The position numbers and the translations under genes are program-made. Positions 1 through 20,036 of a stretch of DNA of 64,000 bases are shown piece after piece. Where the stretch lies: positions 7,820,501 to 7,884,500 of the forward strand of contig JAKJHU010000024.1 of the NCBI GenBank assembly GCA_022316685.1, given 5' to 3'. Position 1 is the first letter of the stretch, and the number at the start of each line of letters is the position of its first letter. The DNA comes from Progne subis subis (Eukaryota; Chordata; Aves; Passeriformes; Hirundinidae). The notes beneath the pieces are model-generated. The model did no database searches. It worked only from the letters and a program-made list of their open reading frames with translations, and was not told where the DNA came from.

Positions 1-159
1 GTTCTACAGTAAAATACCATAAACCAAACCCTCTAATTTAGTTGGGGTTTTCCCCTTATCATATTAAATACTAATTACAAAAAAATAGTTACAAGTTTTA
101 TCTTCAGCTTTAACTGCAAAATAATTTTTTTTCTTTTAAATTTCACAAGGTAAGTAAGT

Positions 160-356
160 AAGGGGTGGTTGGGCACTGGAACAGGCTCTCCAGGACAGTG
201 GTCACAGCACTGGACAGACAGAGGTCAAGAAGCACTTGGACAATCCTCTCAAGCAGAGGGTGTGAATCCTGGGGTGTCCTGTGCAGGGCCAGGAATTGGA
301 CTTGATGATCCTCATGGGTCCTGTCCAACTCAGTTTATTTTGTGATTCTATGATTA
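160..356 (+). repeat. CR1 LINE 3' fragment
   Basis: Plus-oriented 5'-truncated CR1. It begins near the conserved ACTGGAACAGGCTCTCCAG region and ends with TGATTCTATGATT, the CR1 3' octamer tail. Lies in a CDC7 intron. Its sequence matches the reverse complement of the CR1 at 33.6 kb closely, so both are probably the same subfamily. Confidence 0.9.
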
Positions 357-631
357 GCTGCACATTTAGATGTATAGGAAAAAAGATTAACTTAGCATCC
401 AAACAATCTCAGCTAGAGAGACAGCTACAGAACTCGTTGTTTAAGAGCTTCAAAAGGGACTGAAACAGAAATGAAAAATTCTTTAAGCCTTTTAGGAAAG
501 ACACATTTAATAGTCTGCTCAAAACCTTTTAGTTCTATAGCATTCTGGAGCTCAGTCTTACAGAACAACCAGTTCAATAATTTTTCAAATATGCAGCAGA
601 TTGATCCTGCTGATGAGTCAATGCTTCTTAC

Positions 632-7599
<6,968 letters not shown>

Positions 7600-7611
7600 C
7601 ACAAAACAAGT

Positions 7612-9177
7612 CTCAAGTAAAAAAAAAAAAATCCAAGACTTCCAGAGCCACTTCTGGACACCTGGGGAAGCAAGCATATCTGGTAAGACACTTCCTAGCC
7701 CTGCACTCAGTTCCTGAGATGAGATTGAGGGAGTCTGAGGAGTTCCTCTGTGCTACCTAAAACAGTGTCACCCACTGTTCCAGTGAAATAGCAAACCAGC
7801 AAAGCAACGAGGATAGAGGGGGGGGAAGGGAAGGAAGACTGCAGGATAAGCTTAAATACAAGTGATTTTCATCTCTCATGTTTGCTCATTGACATTAAAG
7901 CATTGTCTTTTCCCTGAAGTTTGCTTTGAAAGGCAAAGAACTGATGTACACAGAAATAGCTGTACTGCATACTGCAAAAGCTATAGAAAGCCAGAAAAAC
8001 TGAAAAAAAAAAAAAAATTAGAGAAAAAAAAATACCTTCTCCATACAAGAGATGTCTCCTAGATAAATACAACAAAATGCATAATTATTCATTGCCCTCC
8101 CACCACAAGAAAAATAGAATATGATTATTTTGAAATGCTTCTTCCCAAATCTTGGAAATAATACATAAAACTGTCAACTAGTAAAGTCCACTAATATTGT
8201 ACAATCAAAAAACCCCACTCCTGATACTCCCTTTTCAGGAGCAAAAGAGTGGCAGGGACTCCCAGGGCAGAACAACCAGACTGACAAGTGAGCCTGGAAG
8301 CAGCAGCTCAAAACTGGTTCCATCCAGAAACCTTCCTTTCTTGTTACTTTAACAAACCTTCAAAGTTCTGCACGAACTTTTCCACACGGGGGAAAACAAA
8401 TTCTGAAAAACTTCTGATGAAAGAATTCAACTGTTTCAGCTATGGAGGTAGAAATACATTTTGTCCCCAAAGAATTTGAGCTATCTTTAGTCTGTCATCC
8501 TTGTGTAACAACAGGGACAAGAGGCAGGCAGGAGCCGTCTCTTCTAAGCCCCGGTTTTTTGCGGGAGCTTTGCTGGAGAGGGATTTGGAAACTACGGGAA
8601 CGCGATTAGAGATGGTTCTAGTCTCTTACAGGTAGCCGCTCCCTCTGCCCGTGTTGAGTAGGCAGATCAGCCTGTTCAGACGTGTACCACCCTGCCCTCA
8701 CCAGCAGCACAAGGACTGCAAGCTAACACACATTGAGACGGAACATACGTCTGCTCCAGGACGAGCAAGAGCCGTCACACATCCAAACCCCCTTGCGCCC
8801 TGGTGATGTCACCAGCGCCACACAAAGCGGGAACACCGGAGCTCGTCACTGACTTTTAAGGGACAGCCCCCGCCAGCTTCCCCGTCGGCCCCGGGGCTCA
8901 GAGGCGGCCGCAGCGAGGTGCAGACGGGCCCTTCGGTTCCCCGCGTGGAGCCACCGTTCGGCTCCACTCCGGCCGGGCAGGGGAGCCGTCCCCGCGGGGA
9001 TGGCGGGGATGGCGGGCACTGAGGGGCGGAGGGTGCGCGGAGCGGGTCCCGCACCCCCGGAGGAGTGGGTTCCCCCCCCGGAGGAGCGGGTCGGGTCGGG
9101 TCGGGCCGGGCCCCGGGGCGGCAGAGCGCGGCTGAGGGGGGAAGAAGCGGGGGGAAGGCACGCGGACGGGCACTCAC
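7612..9177 (-). other. CDC7 first intron (in 5' UTR)
   Basis: Presumed intron between the noncoding exon and the start-codon exon. The right end is in the CpG island. A 14-base A run lies at about 8003-8016. No other feature seen. Confidence 0.5.
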
Positions 9178-9260
9178 GCGGACACCGGCGCGCGCCGGGC
9201 TTTTGCTGCTGCCGCCTTTCGCCGCGCGCGCGCCGCCGCCAATCCCGGCCCTGGGCGGAA
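9178..9260 (-). other. CDC7: Candidate noncoding exon 1 of CDC7 (5' end approximate)
   Basis: A consensus donor on the minus strand (GTCCGC|GTGAGT, GT at 9177-9176) sits inside the CpG island upstream of the start-codon exon. That exon needs an upstream leader because an acceptor lies 12 nt before its ATG. Transcription probably starts around 9200-9300. Only the donor is visible, and the 5' limit is a guess. Confidence 0.55.
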
Positions 9261-9353
9261 GCCGCGGCCCCGGCCAATGGCGGCGCCGGGCGGGGCAGAG
9301 CGCGCTGCCATTGGCCGGCCGGGGGGGCGGGGCCCGGCCGGAGCGGCGCGCGC

Positions 9354-9372
9354 GGGGCGGGGCGGGGCGGGG
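9354..9372 (+). promoter_or_regulatory. Perfect G-quadruplex motif
   Basis: Four runs of four G separated by single C (9354-9357, 9359-9362, 9364-9367, 9369-9372). It also forms overlapping Sp1 GC boxes just upstream of the presumed CDC7 start. Confidence 0.6.
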
Positions 9373-12224
9373 CCCGGCGCGAGGAGCGGCCTGTACCCGC
9401 CCGGAGCCCGGCCTCGCCCGCCGCGGGATTTGCTCGCAGTGTGCCCGGCCGCTGGGACGGTATTTGGCCCTTAGCCTTCTTTTCTACGTGTGGTTATTGC
9501 GAAATAATCTAGCCCCAAGTATCCAGTAAGCTTTTGTTCTCATTAGGTCCGATATAAATTCAGTCAAATGGCGCAGAGGTCAAGGAATGGTTCCACCTAC
9601 GCCATTATAACGGGGGAAACGGCTTGGCTTGCAGCTTTGCCTTAGCGCCTGATTACACAACAAAAAGGACGCACAGAACACAAAATTAAATTTGCATCTT
9701 GGCTCTGGTCTGGGCTGTAACTGCTGACTAGCAATGAGTAGGACTAGGAAATTTAGTGGAACTATTGGTACCATTCACAGTAATGTTTTGCAGATGTTTG
9801 GAGTAGTTGGATTTTATTGAAACCAATGCAGTTGTATGTTTGTAAATAAAAGGATTTAGCACTTCTTGTCTATTATCCTTTTTTGGTCTTCTTTGGAAAG
9901 AAGAAGAATGTTTCTTCTTTTTTTAAAGGTAAAAGAATATTACTCTTGTTGAAGAGTAGCTCATATCACTTGATAATACATAGATCTCTTGTTCACTAGA
10001 ATATGAACTGGAGTACTCTTGTTTATTGCATAATTCAGGTAGATCTGTAACTGCAGCCCTTGGTAAATAACAACCAATCCTGGGGTTGCTAAAGTTCCCA
10101 AGGCAATGTTCCAGCTTGGTTTTACCTTATATCAAGCTGTATTTAGGTTAACAAATTGTTAAATGCAGAAGCAGGTTCCACCACTTTTGTTGTGTTTCCT
10201 GTTATGCATTTTAGAAGGAGGGTGCAGAAATTAGTTGCTGAGCTGCTTTGTTGGTTTTAGCAGATTTTAGGTTGATGTTGATTTTTTTCTTTTCCAAAAG
10301 TTGTTCTCAATTGCACTTTCTGTTTAGGGCTCTAAGAAGTCAGCACAGCAGCTTGAGATTTAGTGAAGTCAAGTATGTAAGCTCAATAATTTCAGTTAAG
10401 TGTGACTATATTTAAAAGGAGATTATGCCAAACATTAATTAAATGAGTTATAATGACAAAATAATGTAGGCCAAATTTTGTTCTTTCTTTTGTCTATATG
10501 ATCTTACAGAAGTTCAAAGGGCACCGTAAGCATTCATGAGTGCAAGTTTGTCCTAGTGCTAATGACAAGCAACATCATTCTAAATTAATCTCTTGGGACA
10601 ATCTTAACCTACAGCCATTTCCAAATACTGTTGAACCAGGAATTATATTTGCCAGATAATACTTGCAAAATAGTTGCTGATTATTTACAGGTCGTGTACT
10701 TAGCACTGCTGCCTCCTGGCCAGGTCATGGTTTCATCCGACTTCCTTGGCCTCTCTGCCTTGGAGTTGTCCTCATGTGGAATATCAAATCACCACCATTT
10801 CTGTACAGCTCCCATTATTGGCACTTCTCTGTCAGTCATATCCATACATAACTTCCTTCCCCATCCCTTCAGTTGTACTTTCACACAACAACAAATCTGC
10901 TTTCTTTAGATCTTCTTACCAAGACTCTGTCTAGCTGTGGTTTCTTTCCCTGTAATGTCTCAATTTATCTTCGTTCCAACACCTGAAATTATTTTCATTT
11001 AGACACAGGTCATTTTTCTAGTTTGATCATTAGCTCCTTTCCATTTCCTCCTTTCTTATTGATCAAAATATGTTGTGCTCTCTCATGCCATCCTGCCAGT
11101 GATTGTGGTTCTCTACCATGTCAAACTTATTTTTTTTTTGTTCTCACGAGCATAACTGGCTTTGTACTATAATCTCATGGTGTTTCTTAATCTATTGCAC
11201 TACTCTTTAGACTGCCAGAAATGCCAGCCTTGATGCTTGTCTTCATTTATGTCTTGCAAAAGACTTTTTAACTTGTTTCTCCTCTGTTTAAGGAGGATGT
11301 TAAATCAAATTGGATATGACTCTTCTCCTATCTTCTCAAAAGTCACCTCTTCATCAATGTTTTCTCCATGTACATCTTCACAGGGAAGAGATAGAGTATA
11401 TGTACTGTTTCCACTCTATTTCCTCAGTACTTGCTTAAATACCTTTAGCTTATTTTTGCTCTGTTTTGAATGAATGTAGAAAAAGTAAAGGTATAGCTTC
11501 TGCTTCACATCTGCACAGCTTCTGTGCCTTTGCTGTAGCATGAGACACTCCTTTGCTGTTGGCTTGGATAAGCAGAAACTCTTCTTCACTGGTGGGGCAA
11601 AGAAGGCTCCACCTTCTCATTCAACACTGAGCATCCAGTTCCAACCATGTGCCACAGTAGGAACTTCTCAGAAGGAAAGAAGAAATTGCATCAACTAAAA
11701 ACAACAAACAAACAGCACATCTAACGCTCTGTGAGCCAAACTGCTGCACTGTCTTCTCTTGTGGCTTTATCTCTAGGTTGGACATGAAGGATGAGAAGCC
11801 AAAGGACGAGCCAGGCTCGTGCAGAATGTTCCCTACGGCTGACAAGCAATGGCCAAAACCCACATCTGGGAGCTCGCCAAGAAAGGATCCAAACATTGCT
11901 GTGTGATGGCATCCACTGCAGCTGAATCACTCTTTTTGTATCTGCTGACAGGCCTAAAAGAGTCTGTGCTGGCACTGGAACACATCTGTTAACCGCTTCC
12001 TAGGTCAATTAAACTCGAAGCCTCCCTGTGTTTGTACAGCCTTAGTGAAACAATAAGCAAGATCCAGGAAGGTAATTGATGAATTGTATCCAGCACAGAG
12101 GCAGCAGATCCTTAACATCCCCTTGCTGCCATGAACCTCTGTTCATAAATTAGAAACTTACAATTAGCAGTAGAAACTACTTAGAAATGAACAAAGAAAA
12201 GCAACTGTTGCCCTGTCAGTATTA

Positions 12225-12262
12225 GAAATATACATATATATATACACACATATACACATATA
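12225..12262. repeat. TA/CA microsatellite
   Basis: Imperfect alternating purine-pyrimidine tract (TA)n(CA)n. Confidence 0.8.
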
Positions 12263-15200
12263 GGCAAAATTCAATTTTAATGACAGTAGAGACTGTTAAA
12301 TGTACTATTCAGTTTTCATTAGCCTAAATGACACGTGCTTTCCTAATTCCTCTTTTTGTTAGCAATATGATTGTATGGCAGAAGTTTGCTCTCTTTGGCA
12401 CCAGGTTGAGGCAAATCTCTTCATGCTATTGTGCCCTTTAGGAATACTGTCAAATTCAATCATTCAGGACTCATGAGTCTTGCACTAACATGAAGAGATT
12501 GATTTGAAAACCATGGCACTAAAGTCCTTTTTTTTCTGGTTTTTTTTCATTTTCCATTTCCATTTCTTAACCAGGAAAACTGAGATTTCCAGCTTTGCTC
12601 TCACATGCAAATAAGTGCAGCCCTAGAATAATGCCTCAGATGTGTCAGTGACTGTCTCTGCCAGCGTTTTCTGATAAGTTATATCAAGAATTGTTGTAGT
12701 GTCAGAAAACATACTACAATAGCAATGTCTACAGCCTATTTAAAGGCAGTTAAAAATAGATATAAAAATTACTTCAGGCAAAGAATCAGAGGAATTCTCA
12801 ACCTTTTATAAACTAGGCCTCATCCAAACAAAGTATGTTTTAATAAAATCTATTGATACATACCTAATAAGGAATGTAGGCTGTCCTACAAAATGGAAAA
12901 GTTTAAAAAGGCCAAGCTGAGTAAGCTGATGAGTTTGCTGCAGCAGAACGGGTTTGTACAAACCTTGACTTACAGACAGAGCGCAGCTGTTAATGTTAAC
13001 AATTTTTATCTGTATGTGCAAAGTGCTGAGGGTGGTTGGGCCATAGTGTGCACAGTTCTGATGCTCACATTGCAAGATGGATACTGAAAAAGCAAAGTGA
13101 GCGTGGAGAAGAGCTACAGAATGATCAGGAGTCAGAGAAAATGCTATGTAATTGAAGAACAAAGAACTTTAACTTATCCAATGAATCAAAAAGTTTAAAA
13201 GGTAAGTTGATAACTAAAAATATATACACAAAAAGAATGTTGAATATTTGAAGCTACCAGACTGAAATAAGAAGGAATAATGTCTAGTAGCTGGAATCAA
13301 GCAAAATAAAGTAGTTTTCAGTACCTACTTCAGTATTGACACTAGGTATTTCCTGGAATAGTTAAGAGCCATCATTGATTGCTTGGCTTTGGGTGTCTTC
13401 AGCTTGAGACCCAATGTCTCCCTGGAAAACACAGGCCAGGCAAACACAGGCTGTATTGTTTGAGTACAGCAGGCTTAGTTAGGGTTGAATACATTTGCCA
13501 ATAATTTACAGATCGGACTATGTACTCCCATAGTCTCCTTTAGGCTTCATAAATAAATTTCTATACTTTGTAAACTTTCCAAAATGTCTATAAACAATCC
13601 TCTTCCTCCTACCACCCCAAGTTTAGCTTTACTTTCCACGTGTGCCTCATCTGTATTTGACTAGTTTGTCCCACTTGCACAGCACTGTGGCTGGAAAAAT
13701 ATCACTGACAGGTTTTGAAGGCACTCACTTCTTGTCTCAGCTGCTGAGACTGCACAACACCTCTCTGGAAAGTTTCTTAAGTGGTGTCGTGGCCCTCACT
13801 TTTATTCAACCTCTAGGAGAATGTGCTTCATCAGTTCAGCTTTCTCTATTGCTTGTCTGGGGTTGCACTTCAGAGATGTTTCAACCTCTCAAAGAAAACA
13901 GATAAAATGAAAGCTTTCCTCAGCAGCAAGTCCATTTGAAGTCATTTAGGTGCTCTTGTAATTGCAGCAGCTTTTGTGATTGCTTACACCTAACAGGAAT
14001 GTTTGGTTTGACAAAAGTGGTACCTGCGTAACTGAGGGCAAATCTGGCATCTTATGTGTATTGGCAGTGTGCTTTTCCTTTCCTCTTGTTGTATATTGTC
14101 TCTTTGAATGTAGAGCTACAGTTTTCTTTGTTGTTCTTTTTATTTTATCAACACACAAGGTTTTCCTTGTGGTTAAATAGGAAATTCTGGTTTCCTAGTA
14201 GATGTGTAGATAACACAGTGTTTTTGCTCCAGTAGCTGACATAAAGCTGGATGTGGTAACCTCACTTACTGAATGGTTGTGTTGTCATTGGGAATACTCA
14301 CACATGTAAAATGAGTAGGACTTGGCCCTTTGGCCATATTTTTGTAATAAAAGATAAAATGAGATTTTTAGGAAACTGCAACTTATGACCATAATATTTA
14401 TGAGGCTGTCAGGGCTGCACTGTAAAAATTCATATTATTTAATTCTTCACCCTGACACTAAAGCATCATTTCATTTATATGCAAATAGGAATATGGTGTT
14501 TCTTCACTGAAGAAGCTGTTTGAATTATTCAGATTTTATTAATAAAGCTTCATAAATAAGTATTTTTTCTACTCCATTGGTAGTGGCCAGGGGAGAGAAT
14601 CTATTTATCAGACTTTGTTATTATGAGCTTCATAACAAAATATGAAGATTTATGGAGTACATAATTAGACGTTATGTGATTCTAATGGAAACACTGGGTT
14701 ATCCAGATGAAATACTGTTTTCTTTATACATTTCTCCTTGGCAGAGGCACTTTCTGGAAAATGGACAAAACCTGTCCCCATCACTAAGTTCCGAGAAATG
14801 CCTATGAAAGGCAGCAAAGTTTAATACCTTTTTTAATCATACACACTTAAACAATTTTGAAGAAAATATGCCAAAGGAAGACTATAAGGAATGCCAGGGA
14901 GAAGCAAGCAAGGAAAATTCCTCCACTGGGCAGAGGTGCTGGTGTGCAGCCCGAGGTTTAACTCTGTGTGTGGCAGCACAGTCCAGCCTGAAACCACCTG
15001 GTTTTCAAACCATCATTTAGGTGACCAGCAATTAATGTTCCCTTCAGGTACCCATGCTAGTGAGAGTCCAGATGTGAAATACCTGCTGAACACTACAGAG
15101 CGGCCCGCAGGGATTTATTGCTGTATGCTGTAACCCAAGCAGCAGGGTGAGTTTTAATCTCACCCACAGAACCTCTGAAATCCACCACAACAAAACTGTA

Positions 15201-18200
15201 AATGAGCAGTAGAAGAGAACATCCAGGCTGCATGGCTGGTGCAGAGATCTGAAGAAGTTTTGCAGGAAAGGTTGCTGGCTTGAATTTTGACACTGGTGAT
15301 TTGGTATGGACTGAATTTACTGAATTTAGTGTTTGTCTGGGAACACATCTTGGGGAAATCTCTCAGCATCTCAAACTTATCAAGACTGAGAAATGAGCCC
15401 ATTAACTGTGTGTATGGACTGTTCTTGAACCAATTTTTTGCATGTGAAATAAGAGTCTGTGAGCCACTATGCTGGGCTCCATGCAACTAAGCACATAAGT
15501 GCATACATAACTTTAAACACAGGTGTGACCTTGAAGGCACTGAACTGGGTTCTGTGCTGCTGTGAGCAGCACGTGCCAGGTAGATAAGTGTGTTTGTGAG
15601 TGTGTGTAAATGGGCAGGCAGCTACCTGAAGGACCTTGGTTTGGATAAACCACCCACAGAGGCAAGGGATGTTCTGAAAATTTTAAACTCTGCATAGTCA
15701 TTGTGGACCTAATTATGGTTAGAGCAAAACTTAATAATGTACATTAATTCCTGCCCTTTAACACATGACCCAGGTGTTTTGAATTCCTAAAAATACCACC
15801 CACCTTTCATGCTAGCTTGTATAACTATTTTAATTTTATTTTATTTTGTTACATTGAGTAAGACCTGAGAACACCACATCTAGAGTAGTCATTGCATTAA
15901 TTTTTGAAGATGAAGGAATACTGTAACTCTGTAACTTTCACTTCTGAATTTTAATGAGAAAGAATAAAGTCAATACAGTAATGATGGGCCTGATTATCCC
16001 CACCTGGGGCCTCTCCCCACCCTGCCCATCTCCCTATTTCAGTCCAGCCTGGGCTCATTGCTTTGGGTTTTGGTGGTGGTATAACAGTTCTGCTTTCTTG
16101 CTCCCTCCAGCCTGGCTTGGCTGTGGGCTGATGTCCTGGGCTGTCCCTGTGCCCAGGGAGCTGATGGGGGGTGGGAGCTGTCTCCTCCCTGCCCATGCTG
16201 GAGATTCTTCCCAGCGCTCCAAGGTTATATTATGCCTGGATTATTATAGGTAGATTTTACTGAGGAAGAAATGCTGCACTCATCTCAGTTCTCCTTCTCT
16301 CCTCCAGTGCAGAGATGTACAGCAGAGGCTCTCCATGGAAGCTTTCCAGACCAGGTAGGTTTTGACCCAGGTGTTGCCAGTGTGGCAGCTCTCTTTGCAC
16401 ATCCCTGTATATGCTCCTGGTTCAGACTCTCAGGTTCTTTGGCCCAAGGAAGCAAATATAGAAATTTAAATTGGGCACCACATATCCTAGTCTGGGCAAC
16501 TAAGCAACTCAATTTTTAGGCTCTCATAGCCTAGCAGTAAATTGGAAAAATTCCCTGCTCTGGACTGTGATATATGTGTAACTTTCTTCTGTTGCCACTT
16601 CAATTTTTCCTTGGGACAGAAACACTGAAATCTAAGAAAAATGATTAATTTCTTATAATCTCTCATATTGAAAGTAGTCATGTTTCCAGGTCAGCTCCCT
16701 CTAATGCTTCTGCAGTGCTTACCGGATAGTGTAGGAATAACAGTGCTGAATTTGAATATAGAGGTGCGGTTTTTTTGGGTTGTTTTTTTTTTCCCTTTGT
16801 ATTTTTTTCCCTTTCACTGAGAGGATAGCATGCCTTGGAAAGGCTTTATTTAAAGTGTGTACAGGAGCACTGCAGAACTGGTTCTGTATTAAATTCCAAG
16901 GATGAGTTCTCTTGTGAGTAGTTTGCTGCAACTTGACTGGTTCATTTATTTTTAAAGACAATTGTCTGGGGTTTTTGATTTTTCCTTGTTGTTGTTGTTA
17001 TTCTCAGCTATGGGTGATGAAATGCAAACTAGCTTCATTGTTGTTATATGAAAAACTACAATGAGGTGACTTTTTTAATGCCAGGATAAGGTGGTAACTT
17101 CTGTGGGCTGGCAGAGGAAGGTGGTGTGGCTTTGGCCCCGTGTGACAGGCACAGCTCTGGTCAGGATACAGCAGAAGGCTTTTCTCAAGCTCTGGCACAG
17201 GGGAGGCAGGGATGTGGTCATGTGGGAAGGCAGTTCTGCCTCTCCTCCTCCCTGCATGGAAAAGCATGCCATGTTTCTAGTCTGCTGTGACCTCTGGCAA
17301 GTAAGTGAAAGCCGTGCTCTCCTTGTTACCAAGTTACATGTTCAGGTGTCTCAGACAAGCCCTCTCCAGACAGGTGAGGCAATGACCAAATAGTACATAT
17401 AGCTGCATCTGGAATAGACAGGACACTCACTTAAAAATTAACTTTTTTGAGCCCTCAAATGCATCAATCTTCTAATGTTCCTTTAAGCATAGAAACTCAC
17501 CTAGAATATTTTATTATGTGACACTGCCTTGCCTGTATCTGGTTGCTTGCTTTCTGCTGTAATATGTTTTCTGTGGGAAGGCATATAGGACATTAGTTGT
17601 TCCAAAATTCCATGTATACAACACCATTTCTGGAGTTTGGGGATCCCCTTCATATCCTCAGCGAGGAAATATTTTAGTGCTGTAATTTGGTGTCAGCATG
17701 CTCCAAGTAGTGGGTTTAGTTGCACATGAGCTTTCCAGGGAGACTTTTGGTGACTACTTTCTGACTTTAGTTCTGTTCTACACTCTGTGGTATGCAAGCC
17801 ACAGGACCATGTGGTACAGCCACAGAAATACGTGTGCTCACTATGAAACTGCTTCCTGTTGCAGCTACAAGATATAGAAACTATGAGTTAAATTCTTCAG
17901 AAGTTATGCCACTATTCAAGAAAGCAGCGAGCCTAAAACATTACCTGTGGAAATGGAAATGTTGTTGTCCAATAGGCATTTCTAAAATATCTAATGTTAA
18001 GAAGAAAATTGAAAACTAATTTTAATTCATGAGTAGCACGGGGAGTACTCCAAATATTTTGTCTAACTGAAAATGCACCTACTAGCATTCCCTGAAAGGG
18101 GCATGAGGGATCCAATGGTTGCTGCTCATATTCTGTCCATAGGAGTTGTCAGCTACCCAGTGACTAGTGCATGCATTCAATAAACATGGGATGTTGAAAT

Positions 18201-19990
18201 GTCCCTGGTTTTAATACAAATGTGGTAGCAAACTGACCTTTATGCAAGTCCATGGCATTCTCAGACATTGCTCTCTGTCACAGAAACCTCTCACATTCTC
18301 TCTTTTAACTCTCTGATAACTGACATTTGTGTCAAAGTACAAGGAGTCACTCTGGAACAGGTATTATGTATGAGTTTTGAAAACAAATGGGAAAGCAGTA
18401 GGATTGGATGGAAGGACTGAGAAAAGGATTTTTTACAGATAGCAAAGCAGTTTTGTAAACAATGCTGGTAAAACTCTAACAAAGGACAGAACACACTGGA
18501 GACAGTGGTGCTAAACAGGGGCTGGGAGCTCACGGGAACACTACAGTGCGCTTTTGGAGTGGCTGGGGAGAGCTGAAGTCTTCGTGTTTGTTCTTCTAGC
18601 GAGGACCATGAAGTTGTGTGGAAACATACAACTTAGCAGGGTGTCTTCCTTCAGAGATTTGAGTAAGGGAAAGGAAATAAGGCAATGGTAATGCCTCCCT
18701 CCACTATGAGCACTGCCTTTCATGCCAGAAGAAAGGCACAGCCTCTCAGCCTTTCTGATCCCTATTATATTCAATATTCTTATAGCCACAGGCTTTGTGT
18801 CCTAACCCTTCCCTCTCATCTCGGAAAACTCAATTTCCTCTTGCTTTTTATCCAAAATACATGCTTTGGACACAGCTAGGGGTATTCTGTGTTGTAGATG
18901 GTCTGTTTATCCCAGTGCACTCTTGCATAGCACTGACCAATAGGACCATGTTTTCTGCTGATTTTATCTGCATTTGCATATATACAATGCAAACAAAGCT
19001 GTGTGTAACAGTTTTACTTGATAACATTTGGTATCCACACAGCTCTAAAGAAAGTTACTTCCTAAAGAGAGGTGGAATGAAAAGTCCAGCCTTAGATGAA
19101 AAGGTAGTCTAGAGAAAATCCATGGAGGAAAACAAGGAGAGACATTTTTCAACAGATCCTGCAATCAATGAAGAGCTGGTAGGGATAGCTGAAGATAAAG
19201 TGTCATAATTCTACATTAAAATTGGCCTTTAGAGGATTAATTTTAATGTTTCTGCAGGGTGCTTACACTGAGAAGCATTAAGGTCAAAATGCAAGTATTT
19301 CAAATTAGGAAAGCAAACAGATTCAATGATAGCTTGAAATAATCAGATTTCTTAATGGGAGACTTCAGTGAGGATGAAATTACTGTAAAAAATAGATTGC
19401 TAAAGCAATGAGAGCAGTAAATGTGCAGCCACAGGAGAATTGGGGTGTGGAAGAAAGCCAGGGTCAAGGATGAAGTCAGCATCCCAGCCAGCAGGGACAG
19501 CCAACAGGTCAGACTCGAGCAAAACAAGAGAGTGAGCAGCACATGTATAATAAATGTGATAGGCAGGGCCAAATCCTGCCCGAGCTTACAGCAGTACAAC
19601 TTCAATGGCTGAAACCTCTTAACACAATGTCACTTCCAATATGATCTAACAACATACGTGCAGGCTTTTATTTAAATCACTGCACAAGGCTAGATTTTCC
19701 ACTCTCCTATGCTGTTTCTAGGCAATTGCAACTTCATTGTTCCACTGCTATTATTATTGTGGTCTTAGATACTGCTGAATGTCTTCTCCTGTTATCTTCT
19801 TTAAGTAAAAAATTACATGTTTCTTATTGGCCTTCTATTTCAGCAAGACTAAATTCTTCAAATTAAAAGATCATTTTAGGCAAGCATGATATTGGACAGT
19901 ATTTCTTGAACAGTATACTATTTTATTCAGATTTTAAAACTGAATTCTTTGTGCATTCTACCCACTGATACTCATTTTAAAAAATTTAGA

Positions 19991-20036
19991 GTTTTTTTTG
20001 TTTGTTTGTTGATTTTTTTTTCTTTTTTTTTTTTCC
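19991..20036. repeat. T-rich low-complexity tract
   Basis: Runs of T broken by single G, A or C. Confidence 0.8.

Larger units (their letters stand above)
8810..9460 (-). promoter_or_regulatory. CpG-island promoter of CDC7
   Basis: Very GC- and CpG-rich block against an AT-rich background. It has GC boxes (GGGCGG at 9253-9258 and several at 9324-9375), CCAAT on the plus strand at 9239-9243 and 9274-9278, CCAAT on the minus strand at 9310-9314, and an E2F-like TTTCGCC at 9218-9224. No TATA box is evident. The mixture of CCAAT, Sp1 and E2F-like elements fits a cell-cycle gene. Long open frames here (up to 170 codons) reflect GC content, not genes. Confidence 0.8.

Noticed and set aside
7600..7677. 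Upstream in-frame Met for CDC7 at 7677.
   Set aside because: The extension passes through a 13-base T run (a polypyrimidine tract) and an AG acceptor, so it is intron. Family N-termini start at the later Met.
8809..9529. Open frames of 65-170 codons in the CDC7 island.
   Set aside because: Stop-poor GC-rich promoter sequence. Frames overlap on both strands and have Arg/Gly/Pro/Ala-only composition.
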